Shown here one piece after another: positions 16,065-23,201 of a stretch of DNA of 23,264 bases (within the stretch, counting starts at the first letter, position 1; each line of letters starts with the position of its first letter). The notes below the pieces were generated by a model that worked only from the letters and a program-made list of their open reading frames with translations, was not told the DNA's origin and searched no databases. Position numbers and translations under genes: made by a program. Source of the stretch: an uncultured Desulfobacca sp. (GTDB lineage: Bacteria; Desulfobacterota; Desulfobaccia; Desulfobaccales; Desulfobaccaceae). Where the stretch lies: positions 1-23,264 of the forward strand of contig CALGOE010000075.1 in the NCBI GenBank assembly GCA_937958145.1, in the 5' to 3' direction.

Positions 16065-16111
16065 GTTGGGGGGGGCAGGGAGCGCTGCCTCCTGGCCCCC
16101 TCCCCCCCAAC
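16065..16111. repeat. Long G/C-run hairpin between metF and the selenoprotein gene
   Basis: Perfect 10-bp arms GTTGGGGGGG (16065-16074) and CCCCCCCAAC (16102-16111) enclose a second, smaller inverted repeat (GGCAG/CTGCC). It begins about 20 bp after the metF stop, but no U-run follows on the minus strand, so it is not a classical terminator. It could stabilise the 3' end or slow polymerase. The plus-strand G-runs could also fold as a quadruplex. Confidence 0.55.
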
Positions 16112-16131
16112 AGCCTGGCCCTTCAGGCTTA

Positions 16132-17064
16132 CTAAACCTGGGGCCGCGGGTAGAGGCCGGCGCCCTTGACCAATTCCGGGACCTTCTCTTCCCACTCGAT
16201 GGCCATGATGTGGAAACCCCGGACGCCGGGAACTTCCTTCAATTCCTGCATCATCTCGATGGCCATCTTAATGCCTTCATCAGCCTGCTTTTCTTTGGGC
16301 ACGCCTTTGAGGCGGTCGATGAGATTGTCCGGCACGTCCATCCCCGGCACCTTCGTCTTCATGTAGCGGGCCATGCCCAGGCTCTTGAAGGGGGTGATGC
16401 CGGCCATGATGTACGCCTTTTCCGCATACCCTTTGTCTACGGCGATCTTCATCCATTCCTTGAACTTCGGAATATTATAAATACACTGGGTCTGAATAAA
16501 TTCCGCGCCGGCAGCGATCTTTTTGCCCAGACGCAAGGCCCGAAGTTCCACGTTGGGCCCGGCAAAGGGGTTTTCAGCAGCCCCGATAAAGATCTGGGGG
16601 CGGACTTTCATCTCGAAACCGCTGAGTAGTTTGCCTTCATCCCGCATCATCTTAACGGTCTGGATCAATTGCACGGAATCCAGATCAAAGACGTTGGCGG
16701 ACATGGGATGGTCGCCGAAGGTCTGGTGGTCGCCGGTTAAACAGAGCATATTGTGGATGCCAAAGGACGCCGCGCCCAGGATATCGCTCTGCATGGCGAT
16801 GCGGTTGCGATCCCGGGTGGTCATCTGCAAGACCGGGTCGATGCCCATCTGTTTCAGACGGATGCAGGAGGCCAGACTGCAGAGCCGGACCACCGAGGTC
16901 TGGTTGTCAGTAACATTCACTGCATCCACATAGTCTTTAATGAGGTGGCCCTTGTGTTCAATTTCGGCCCCGTCCGCGCCCCGGGGCGGGCCGACCTCCG
17001 ACGTAACGCCAAGCTGGCCGGCGGCCATGATCTTCTCTAATCTACTGGGTGTTTTTGGTTCCAT
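16132..17064 (-). CDS. metF: Methylene-tetrahydrofolate reductase, large flavoprotein subunit
   Basis: MetF reduces 5,10-methylene-THF to 5-methyl-THF (or the reverse) with FAD or FMN as cofactor, a step of the methyl branch of the Wood-Ljungdahl pathway. The 310-residue protein has the family TIM-barrel features: an N-terminal EVGPPRG (relating to the SxExxPP motif with catalytic Glu), VNVTDNQ, MLCLTGDHQ (the GD motif near 133-137) and FIQTQCIYN. GAGGAA lies about 8 nt before the ATG. It follows metV after a 63-bp gap that holds a hairpin. MetF together with MetV and HdrA/MvhD partners is the layout of the acetogen-type (Moorella) complex, in which MetF takes electrons from an Fe-S partner rather than straight from NAD(P)H. 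The direction of the reaction in this organism is not known. Confidence 0.96.
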   Translation of the reverse strand: MEPKTPSRLEKIMAAGQLGVTSEVGPPRGADGAEIEHKGHLIKDYVDAVNVTDNQTSVVRLCSLASCIRLKQMGIDPVLQMTTRDRNRIAMQSDILGAASFGIHNMLCLTGDHQTFGDHPMSANVFDLDSVQLIQTVKMMRDEGKLLSGFEMKVRPQIFIGAAENPFAGPNVELRALRLGKKIAAGAEFIQTQCIYNIPKFKEWMKIAVDKGYAEKAYIMAGITPFKSLGMARYMKTKVPGMDVPDNLIDRLKGVPKEKQADEGIKMAIEMMQELKEVPGVRGFHIMAIEWEEKVPELVKGAGLYPRPQV

Positions 17065-17093
17065 GCACTCTTCCTCTCTCAGCTCTCCTGACC

Positions 17094-17117
17094 GGGGCCG
17101 GTCCCAGGATCGGCCCC
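17094..17117 (-). repeat. Intercistronic hairpin between metV and metF
   Basis: Perfect 7-bp arms GGGGCCG (17094-17100) and CGGCCCC (17111-17117) with a 10-nt loop lie in the 63-bp gap. No U-run follows, so it should not terminate transcription. It may set RNA stability and the ratio of MetV to MetF. Confidence 0.45.
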
Positions 17118-17127
17118 AGGCTAAACC

Positions 17128-17826
17128 TTATGAATGGGCGCTGCCGTGCTGCGGCTCGGCTTTGCGCAAGTCTTCCCGGATGATCACCCGGGGGCCGCCG
17201 TCCCGGCTGGTCCGCCAGTTTTTGGGGTCCACCGGCTGGGTGAAGCGGTCCACTTGCCCCAACTTCTCCAGGCGTTCATAGATCAGATGCCAGCCGCAGG
17301 GGGTATCCTTGCTGATCTCGCACTTGCCGGCCTCGGAGCCGCCGCAGGGCCCGTTGAGCATCCGTTTGGAACAGCGGGCGATGGGGCAGATGCCGCCGGT
17401 GCTGGCCAGGACGCATTGGCCGCAGCCGGCACAGCGTTCCTCGAAGATGCCCCGGTCGGCGTTGATGCCCATGAAATGAGTGTCCACGCCCGGGAAGACG
17501 ATCTTGTCGTTGTACATCTCGGTGAGATACTGGATACCGCAGCCGCAGGCGATGGAGACGACCGCATCGGCGTTCTCCACCATATCTTTCAACTCGGCCA
17601 GATACTCTTTGTCGCACTGCCGGGTAACGGTGGTCTCGACGACCTCGTGATCCTTGCCGGCCTGGGTGAAATACAGGCGCAAGGCGGAACCCAGAACTTT
17701 GGCCTCTTTCATGCCACCGGCCTCGCAGACGGTGACACAGCCGTCGCAGCCGGCTACCAGAATTTTGTTGAAGTCTTTGACATAGTTGATAATTTCTTCC
17801 AGTGGTTTCGGTGTTGCCTTAATCAT
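17128..17826 (-). CDS. metV: MetV: Fe-S/zinc partner of methylene-THF reductase
   Basis: This 232-residue cytoplasmic protein belongs to the family annotated as methylene-THF reductase C-terminal, MetV in acetogens. It is very rich in cysteine. An N-terminal group CDGCVTVC (C27, C30, C34) and SIACGCG (C94, C96) is followed by CAGCGQCVL (C132, C135, C138), then C147, C152, C161, C169 and C177, enough for at least two Fe-S clusters or a cluster plus zinc. It should bridge MetF to the HdrA/MvhD electron-transfer module. GAGGAGG lies 8 nt before the ATG. It starts 18 bp after the mvhD stop, and metF follows on the same strand. No Cys looks replaced and no internal UGA is present. Confidence 0.93.
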   Translation of the reverse strand: MIKATPKPLEEIINYVKDFNKILVAGCDGCVTVCEAGGMKEAKVLGSALRLYFTQAGKDHEVVETTVTRQCDKEYLAELKDMVENADAVVSIACGCGIQYLTEMYNDKIVFPGVDTHFMGINADRGIFEERCAGCGQCVLASTGGICPIARCSKRMLNGPCGGSEAGKCEISKDTPCGWHLIYERLEKLGQVDRFTQPVDPKNWRTSRDGGPRVIIREDLRKAEPQHGSAHS

Positions 17827-17844
17827 CAGGCTGCCTCCTCAAGC

Positions 17845-18276
17845 CTAGGCGGCTTTCTTTTCGTGGGCGAAGCGGATGGGGCTGGGCCCCAGGTTTCTGA
17901 TCCGCTCGTCAAATTCTCGACAGATTTCGGCCCATCTGGTGCCCTGACCGGCGGAAAGGTTGTACATTTCCACCCGATCCCGACCGATACCGGTGGCTGC
18001 CAGGATCTCCTTGGCCCGTTCCACCCGTTTCCGGGCATACAGGTTGCCGTGCATATAATGGCAGTCGCCTTCCAGACAACCGGCCACGAAAACACCATCG
18101 GCGCCCTGCTCAAAGGCCTGGAGGAGGTGGAACAGGTCCACCCGGCCGGTGCAGGGCACCTTGATGATATGAATATCGGTGGGATACTGCAGTCGCATCG
18201 AACCTGCCAGGTCCGCAGCGGAGTACGCTCAAAAACTGCAACAGAAAGCAAGAATTTTCGGTTCAAAATTTTCCAT
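17845..18276 (-). CDS. mvhD: MvhD/FlpD-type electron-transfer subunit, selenoprotein (UGA-coded Sec16)
   Basis: The gene reads as one frame of 144 codons with a single TGA at 18229-18231, giving 143 residues with Sec16. MvhD carries a [2Fe-2S] cluster and passes electrons between an electron donor module and HdrA. The N-terminus FEPKILAFCCSF-U-AYSAADLAG matches the family CCxxCxYxxAD motif, with the third Cys position occupied by UGA. The later Cys positions are present: CTGRVD, and GCLEGDCHYMHGN with C-x5-C. A 7-bp hairpin with a GGC loop starts 13 nt after UGA. Sec at this site is known in the methanogen homologue VhuD. AAGGAG lies 8 nt before ATG 18276, overlapping the hdrA stop, so the two are tightly coupled. 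A simple caller would start it at 18198 and lose the redox motif. Confidence 0.92.
18199..18215 (-). promoter_or_regulatory. Bacterial SECIS-like hairpin for Sec16 of MvhD
   Basis: On the coding strand, CGGACCT-GGC-AGGTTCG forms a 7-bp stem (one G·U pair) with a GGC loop. The stem begins 13 nt after the UGA and the loop 20 nt after it. Loop sequence, loop size and distance match the second hairpin at 15199-15217. Confidence 0.85.
18229..18231 (-). other. In-frame UGA recoded as selenocysteine in mvhD
   Basis: The TGA is codon 16 after a well-placed ATG and ribosome site. The protein family motif continues unbroken on both sides (LAFCC before, YSAADLAG after). Without recoding, the gene would lose its [2Fe-2S] CCxxC motif. 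Confidence 0.9.
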
Positions 18277-18287
18277 ACCCCTACTCC

Positions 18288-21200
18288 TTAGGAAAAGGCC
18301 AGGATGCTGGCAGTTAGTTGATCATCTTCGTAATGCGACAACTGGATGGTGTTGCCCGGACATTCCGCCGCGCAGATACCGCACCCCTGGCAGATGGCCT
18401 CGTTGATCTCCGAGACATTGTCTTCGTTGATCTGGGGCACATTGTAGGGGCAGCTGCGCACGCAGACCAGACAGGCGGCGCAGTGTTTGGGATCCACATG
18501 GGAGACGACGCCGCTGATGGTCTGTTTGGTATCCGACAGGAAGCCGCCGGCCCGCGCTGCCGCCGCCATGGCCTGGGCAATGCTCTCGCTGATGAGCTTG
18601 GGCGCATGGGCCAGACCGCACAGGAAGATCCCCTCCGAAGCAAAATCCACCGGCCGCAGCTTGGCGTGAGCTTCAATGAAGTAGCCAAAGGCATTGCGCG
18701 GAATTTTGAGCATGGTGGCGAATTTTTCCGTGTCGTTGGCCATGACCCCGGCGCTCAGAATGAGGGCATCGGGTTTGACCTGAACCGGCAATTGCAGCAC
18801 GTGATCAATAAAGGTGACACTGAGGGCATCGCCTTCTTTGTTTACCTGGGGCATTTTCTCCGGATCAAAGCGGGCGAAGATGACGCCCTTGTCCCGGGCC
18901 TGGCGGTAGTAATCCTCCAGGATGCCGTAGGTCCGCATATCCCGGTAGAGAATGACCACATCCATGGCCGGGTTCAGCTCCTTCAACTGCAGGGCGTATT
19001 TCACCGCACCCTGGCAGCAGACCCGGCTGCAGTTGGGGTTCTCGTCGTTCCGGGAGCCGACGCACTGAATAAAGACGGCCTGATCCCATTTGGCCACTTC
19101 ATTCTTGGCGGCGTGGATCTTGTCGCCCAACTCCAGTTGGGTCATGACCCGGCTGTCCTCGCCATACAAGAACTCTTTGGGCCGGTATTCATGACCGCCG
19201 GTGGCGATGACGACGACGCCATGGTCAATGGCCTTCTCCTCTGCCCCAATCTTCAGTTTGGTATTGAAATTGCCTTTATAGCCGCCGAAGCCCACGACCT
19301 CGGCGCCGGTGTAGAGTTCAATCTTATTGTGGCTCTTGACCTTCTTGACCAGATCGGCCAGGTAGGTGGGCACATCCATGCCTTCGATGGTTTTGTGGAT
19401 CTTCCGGGCCACGCCGCCCAATTCCGTGTCTTTTTCCACCAACACGGTATCAAAACCCTGGTCCGCCAGGTTCAAGGCGGCATTCATACCGGCGATGCCG
19501 CCGCCCACCACCAAGGCTCGGGGGATGATGTTCAGCGGTTTTTCCACCAGCGGTTTGAGCACCGAGGCCCGGGCCACCGCCATCTTAATAAGGTGTTTGG
19601 CCTTCTCGGTGGCCGCGTCATACTCTTTCATGTGCACCCAGGTGTCCTGGTTGCGGATGTTGGCCATCTCAAACATGTACTTGTTCAGGCCGGCATCCAT
19701 GATGGTCTCCTGGAACAGGGGCTCATGGGTGAGGGGGGTGCAGGCCGCCACCACCACCCGGTTGAGGTTCTGCTCCTTGATGACCTGCAGCATCTTGTCC
19801 TGGGTATCCTGGGAACAGGTGAAGAGGTTGTCGTCCACCATGACCACGTTGGGGAGGGTGGCGGCGTATTCCTTCAGGGCCGGGACGCTCAACAGGCCGC
19901 CGATGTTGATGCCGCAATTGCAGATAAAAACGCCGATGCGCGGCCTTTCCTGGGAACGGTCCACCTGGGGCGGCAGTTCCTTGGTCTTGGTCATGGTCCA
20001 TTTCACGTCGCCCAGGGCGGAGATGCAGCCGCCGGCGGCCGCCGAGGCCTCCATCACCGATTGGGGGATGTCTTTGGGCGCCTGGAAGGTGCCGCAGACA
20101 TACACACCCGGTTTGGAGGTCTCCACCGGGGTGAAGGGATCCGTCTTGGCCAACTGATGCTGGGTCATATCAATGCCCAGCTTGTGGGCCAGATTGATGA
20201 CCTCGCCGCTCACCTGGAAGCCCACCGACAGGGCCACCAGATCAAAGGTTTCACTGAGGAATTCCCCTTCCTCGGTAACATAATTGACCTTGACATTGTC
20301 GCCCGGAGCCGGATCCAGGCTGTGCACCCGGCAGCGCACAAAGCGGACGCCCAGTTCCTTGGCCCGGTTATAATACAGTTCAAAATCCTTGCCGTAGGTC
20401 CGCATATCCATATAGAAGATGGTGGTCTCCAGGGGCTCCTTGCTGTGCTCCATGGAAATGACCGCTTCTTTAATGGCATACATACAGCAGACCGACGAAC
20501 AGTAGGAGTTGTATTTCACATCCCGGGAGCCGACGCACTGCAGCCAGGCCATCTTCTTGGGCTCTTTGTGGTCCGAGGGCCGCACCAGATGGCCTTCAAA
20601 GGGACCGGAGGCGCTTAGGATGCGCTCCAATTCCAGGCTGGTGACCACGTTGGGGATGCGTTTATAGCCCCAGACATCGGCGACGCTGGGATCAAAGGTC
20701 TTGGCGCCGGGGGAGAGAATCACCGCCCCGACCTTCAGCTCCAGAGTCTGGGGCTTCTGGCTGTGGTCCACGGCCTTGGGCTGGCAGTTGAGGGCGCACT
20801 GCATACACTCGGAACAGACGCCGCAGTTAACGCAGCGGGCCGCCTCGGCCTGGGCCTGCTCCGGCGTCAGACCCAGATTGATCTCCTTGAAGCCCTTGCT
20901 CCACTCTTCCACCGGGATATGGGCCATCTGGGCCCGGGGTTGTTTGGGGGTATTGGCCGGGATGGGATTCCATTCCCCGTGTTCATCATAGCGCAGGGGA
21001 AATTCCCGGTCTTCTTTCAGGTCCTGACCCCGGAGATAGCGGTCAATGGAGATGGCCGCTTCCCGCCCGGCCGCCACTGCGGCAATGGCGATGTACGGCC
21101 CGGAGACCACGTCGCCGCCGGCAAAGACCTCTTCCCGGCTGGTCTGCAGGGTATCCGGATCGGCCTCGATGAGACCCCGGGGACTCAGCTTGATCTTATC

Positions 21201-22739
21201 GGCTTCGGTAATAAAGCTCAGGTCCGCTTTCTGGCCGATGGCCATGATGACCACATCGGCAGGTTCGATGCGGGTCTGATCTTCAAAATAGGTGGGGGCG
21301 AACCGGCCCTGGTCGTCAAAAACCCGCTCCACGGCCTTGAGCTCGATGCCCTTGACCTTGCCGCCTTCGGCGACGATCTGTTTGACGCCCCAACGGTGCT
21401 CCAAAAGGCAGCCGGCCTGCAGGGCTTCTTCCACTTCCCAGGGGTTGGCCGGCATCTCTTCCCGGGTTTCCAGGGCGATGATCTTGACTTCGGTGGCGCC
21501 GTTGCGTTTGGCCGTCTGGGCCACGTCCATGGCCACGTTGCCGCCGCCGATGACCACGACCTTTTTCCCCTGGGTCGGGGAGGCGCCGCTGGTGGCGAAT
21601 TCCTTAAGATATTCCACGCCCCAGAGGACGCCGTCGGCATCGTGGCCGGGCACCGGGATGCGCAGACTGCCCTGGCAGCCCACCCCCAGATAGACCGCCC
21701 GGAAGCCGTCTTTGGTGAGCAGGCTGTCAATGGTGCGGTCGCCGCCGATGGGGCTGTTGTAGCGGATTTCCACGCCGCAGCGCTGGATGTAATCCACTTC
21801 CTGTTTCAGCACGTTCCGGGGCAGCCGATATTCGGGGATGCCGTAGCGCAGCCAGCCGCCCGGTTCCGAGGCCGCCTCAAAAATGACCGGCTTGTAGCCC
21901 ATCAGGGCCAAATGATAAGCGCAGGACAGACCCGAAGGGCCGGCGCCGATAATGGCCACCGGTTGGTCATTCTTGGTCACCTCCGGCACCGGCAGGGTGG
22001 CCCAGTCCACCTGATCGGCCACGAAGCGCTTCAGGGCGCAGATGGAAATGGGCTCTTCCACTTCGGCCCGCCGGCAGACGGTTTCGCACGGATGGGGGCA
22101 GATCCGGCCGATGGTCCCGGGCAGGGGCAGCCGGTTCATGATCAGATCCAGGGATTCCTTAAACTTGCCCACCTTGATGAGCTGGACATAGCCCTGGGCC
22201 GACAGGTTGGCCGGACACTTCTGCACGCAGGGGGCCCGGTCCAACTTCTTGATGCCAAAGGCCGAAGGAATGGCTTGGGGATAGAGCCGGTAGATGGCCT
22301 GCCAATCCCCCAAACCGGCGTTAAATTCATTGGGCATGGCCACCGGACAGACCTTGGTGCAGTCGGAGCAGCCGGTACATTTGGACATATCCACATACCG
22401 CGGCTCTTTCTGCACGGTCACCGTAAAATTGCCCGGCTCGCCGGAAATGGCCTTCACCTCGGAGAGCGTATGGATCTCAATGTTAAGATGCCGGCCGCAC
22501 TCCACCAATTTGGGCGAAATGATGCACATCGAACAGTCGTTGGTGGGGAAGGTCTTGTCCAACTGGGCCATAATACCGCCAATGGCCGGCTTTTTCTCCA
22601 CCAGGTGGACATACAGCCCGGCCTTGGCCAGATCCAGGGCGGCCTGGATCCCGGCGATGCCGGCGCCTACCACCATGACTGCCCCGGTTTTGCCGTTGCC
22701 GCCACTTGCCGTCATTGTTTTCTTTTCCTCTTGTGCCAT
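18288..22739 (-). CDS. hdrA: Giant HdrA-NfnB-HdrA fusion flavoprotein
   Basis: HdrA is the flavin-bearing core of heterodisulfide-reductase-type bifurcating complexes. This 1483-residue protein holds two HdrA units with an insert. HdrA-1 starts with FAD loop GAGIAG (25-30), CSMC (69-72) and a [4Fe-4S] motif at 121-131. An NfnB/GltD-like module is inserted at about 165-655: C171/C175, then C214/C218/C222, FAD loop GAGPSG (265-270), a NAD(P)H loop GGGNVAMD (398-405) and VFAGGDVVSGP. A Cys-rich motif follows (C636 to C652). HdrA-1 resumes at 660-910 with QCVGSRD and GVYVCGTF. HdrA-2 runs from 935 (GVFICNCG) with FAD loop GGGIAG (1079-1084), QCVGSRN and GIFLCGLA. Two C-terminal [4Fe-4S] motifs lie at 1420-1430 and 1450-1460. 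It should carry three FAD. I start at ATG 22739 (AGGGA 7 nt upstream); ATG 22715 is possible. It heads the mvhD-metV-metF operon. Confidence 0.93.
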   Translation of the reverse strand: MAQEEKKTMTASGGNGKTGAVMVVGAGIAGIQAALDLAKAGLYVHLVEKKPAIGGIMAQLDKTFPTNDCSMCIISPKLVECGRHLNIEIHTLSEVKAISGEPGNFTVTVQKEPRYVDMSKCTGCSDCTKVCPVAMPNEFNAGLGDWQAIYRLYPQAIPSAFGIKKLDRAPCVQKCPANLSAQGYVQLIKVGKFKESLDLIMNRLPLPGTIGRICPHPCETVCRRAEVEEPISICALKRFVADQVDWATLPVPEVTKNDQPVAIIGAGPSGLSCAYHLALMGYKPVIFEAASEPGGWLRYGIPEYRLPRNVLKQEVDYIQRCGVEIRYNSPIGGDRTIDSLLTKDGFRAVYLGVGCQGSLRIPVPGHDADGVLWGVEYLKEFATSGASPTQGKKVVVIGGGNVAMDVAQTAKRNGATEVKIIALETREEMPANPWEVEEALQAGCLLEHRWGVKQIVAEGGKVKGIELKAVERVFDDQGRFAPTYFEDQTRIEPADVVIMAIGQKADLSFITEADKIKLSPRGLIEADPDTLQTSREEVFAGGDVVSGPYIAIAAVAAGREAAISIDRYLRGQDLKEDREFPLRYDEHGEWNPIPANTPKQPRAQMAHIPVEEWSKGFKEINLGLTPEQAQAEAARCVNCGVCSECMQCALNCQPKAVDHSQKPQTLELKVGAVILSPGAKTFDPSVADVWGYKRIPNVVTSLELERILSASGPFEGHLVRPSDHKEPKKMAWLQCVGSRDVKYNSYCSSVCCMYAIKEAVISMEHSKEPLETTIFYMDMRTYGKDFELYYNRAKELGVRFVRCRVHSLDPAPGDNVKVNYVTEEGEFLSETFDLVALSVGFQVSGEVINLAHKLGIDMTQHQLAKTDPFTPVETSKPGVYVCGTFQAPKDIPQSVMEASAAAGGCISALGDVKWTMTKTKELPPQVDRSQERPRIGVFICNCGINIGGLLSVPALKEYAATLPNVVMVDDNLFTCSQDTQDKMLQVIKEQNLNRVVVAACTPLTHEPLFQETIMDAGLNKYMFEMANIRNQDTWVHMKEYDAATEKAKHLIKMAVARASVLKPLVEKPLNIIPRALVVGGGIAGMNAALNLADQGFDTVLVEKDTELGGVARKIHKTIEGMDVPTYLADLVKKVKSHNKIELYTGAEVVGFGGYKGNFNTKLKIGAEEKAIDHGVVVIATGGHEYRPKEFLYGEDSRVMTQLELGDKIHAAKNEVAKWDQAVFIQCVGSRNDENPNCSRVCCQGAVKYALQLKELNPAMDVVILYRDMRTYGILEDYYRQARDKGVIFARFDPEKMPQVNKEGDALSVTFIDHVLQLPVQVKPDALILSAGVMANDTEKFATMLKIPRNAFGYFIEAHAKLRPVDFASEGIFLCGLAHAPKLISESIAQAMAAAARAGGFLSDTKQTISGVVSHVDPKHCAACLVCVRSCPYNVPQINEDNVSEINEAICQGCGICAAECPGNTIQLSHYEDDQLTASILAFS

Positions 22740-22975
22740 ACATGTATCCCTATAACAATTAAGAGTTGAATCCCGCCGGCAAACTGCTGCCTCCGACCAA
22801 GGATCACAGCCATGGGCAGCCGTGACCCCATCGGGAAGCGTCCGCCGCCGCACCTCCGCCCCTGCGAGAACGGCCTTTATTGACCGATGGCAGCAGATTT
22901 CCGGGCGGGGAATACCAAACGTGCCAGGAGGCCGGGTCTCCTCCCTACCCTACGGGCCGGGAGAGTGACAGCGAT

Positions 22976-22993
22976 AAATGACAAATATCACAA
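22976..22993 (-). promoter_or_regulatory. CRP/FNR-HcpR-like or degenerate Rex-like site after the hdrA promoter
   Basis: On the minus strand TTGTGA-TATTTG-TCATTT has a perfect left half and a poor right half (9 of 12 defined positions of TTGTGA-N6-TCACAA). It lies just downstream of the predicted transcription start, a repressor position. As a Rex site it scores only 9 of 14. Low confidence. Confidence 0.25.
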
Positions 22994-23004
22994 GGCCGGT
23001 CCCC

Positions 23005-23033
23005 ACCATAGCAAACTCTTTGGGACTAGTCAA
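23005..23033 (-). promoter_or_regulatory. Sigma-70-type promoter of the hdrA-mvhD-metV-metF operon
   Basis: On the minus strand TTGACT (23028-23033) is followed after 17 nt by TATGGT (23005-23010). The hdrA start lies about 265 bp downstream. The element pair is almost the same as that of the response-regulator gene (TTGACA-17-TATGGT). Confidence 0.55.
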
Positions 23034-23145
23034 GTTAATGACTCAGAAATCCTTTTAATTCCCATCTTTATTTGTATTCATTTTCTTATGCTTGTGCAAG
23101 GAAATAATGTCCCGCTGCGGCCTACCTTTGTTTGAAATTTTATCC

Positions 23146-23174
23146 TTGACATTGGCGGGCTCACTTCCTATAAT
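23146..23174 (+). promoter_or_regulatory. Consensus sigma-70 promoter of the right-edge gene
   Basis: Perfect TTGACA (23146-23151), exactly 17 nt, perfect TATAAT (23169-23174). A 10-bp palindrome AACATATGTT (23176-23185) lies across the predicted transcription start and could be an operator. A strong AGGAGG follows at 23192-23197. Confidence 0.88.
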
Positions 23175-23201
23175 TAACATATGTTCATAATAGGAGGTCC
23201 A

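Larger units (their letters stand above)
22740..23201. other. Divergent intergenic region: hdrA leader and right-edge promoter
   Basis: This 462-bp gap contains no credible gene. It holds the minus-strand promoter of the hdrA operon, an about 260-nt leader upstream of hdrA with GC-rich inverted repeats (for example AGGAG/CTCCT around 22926-22943), and the plus-strand promoter of the right-edge gene. I could not match the leader to any riboswitch class. Confidence 0.6.

Noticed and set aside
15233..16195. Reading the DsrK/HdrD-like gene as a truncated protein starting at 16195 and a separate 177-residue gene at 14636-15169 (pseudogene)
   Set aside because: Both parts are in the same frame, separated only by one UGA at a conserved Cys position, with a SECIS-like hairpin. 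The extension to 16195 crosses the TATAAT promoter and has no family similarity.
17826..18266. 146-residue open frame overlapping mvhD
   Set aside because: It is a shifted-frame shadow; the mvhD frame has the family motifs and a proper ribosome site.
18318..22769. Long plus-strand open frames (766 and 668 residues) antisense to hdrA
   Set aside because: They are shadows caused by high GC at third positions; His/Gly/Gln-rich products without motifs.
22926..22950. Minus-strand GGAGGAGACCCGGCC resembles the cobalamin riboswitch B12 box
   Set aside because: The rest of the riboswitch core (such as GCTGCCCCCGCAACT and GCCACTG) is absent upstream, so it is likely a chance GC-rich match.
22887..23135. 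82-residue plus-strand open frame in the hdrA upstream gap
   Set aside because: It has no ribosome site, overlaps the promoters on the other strand and shows no recognisable protein features.
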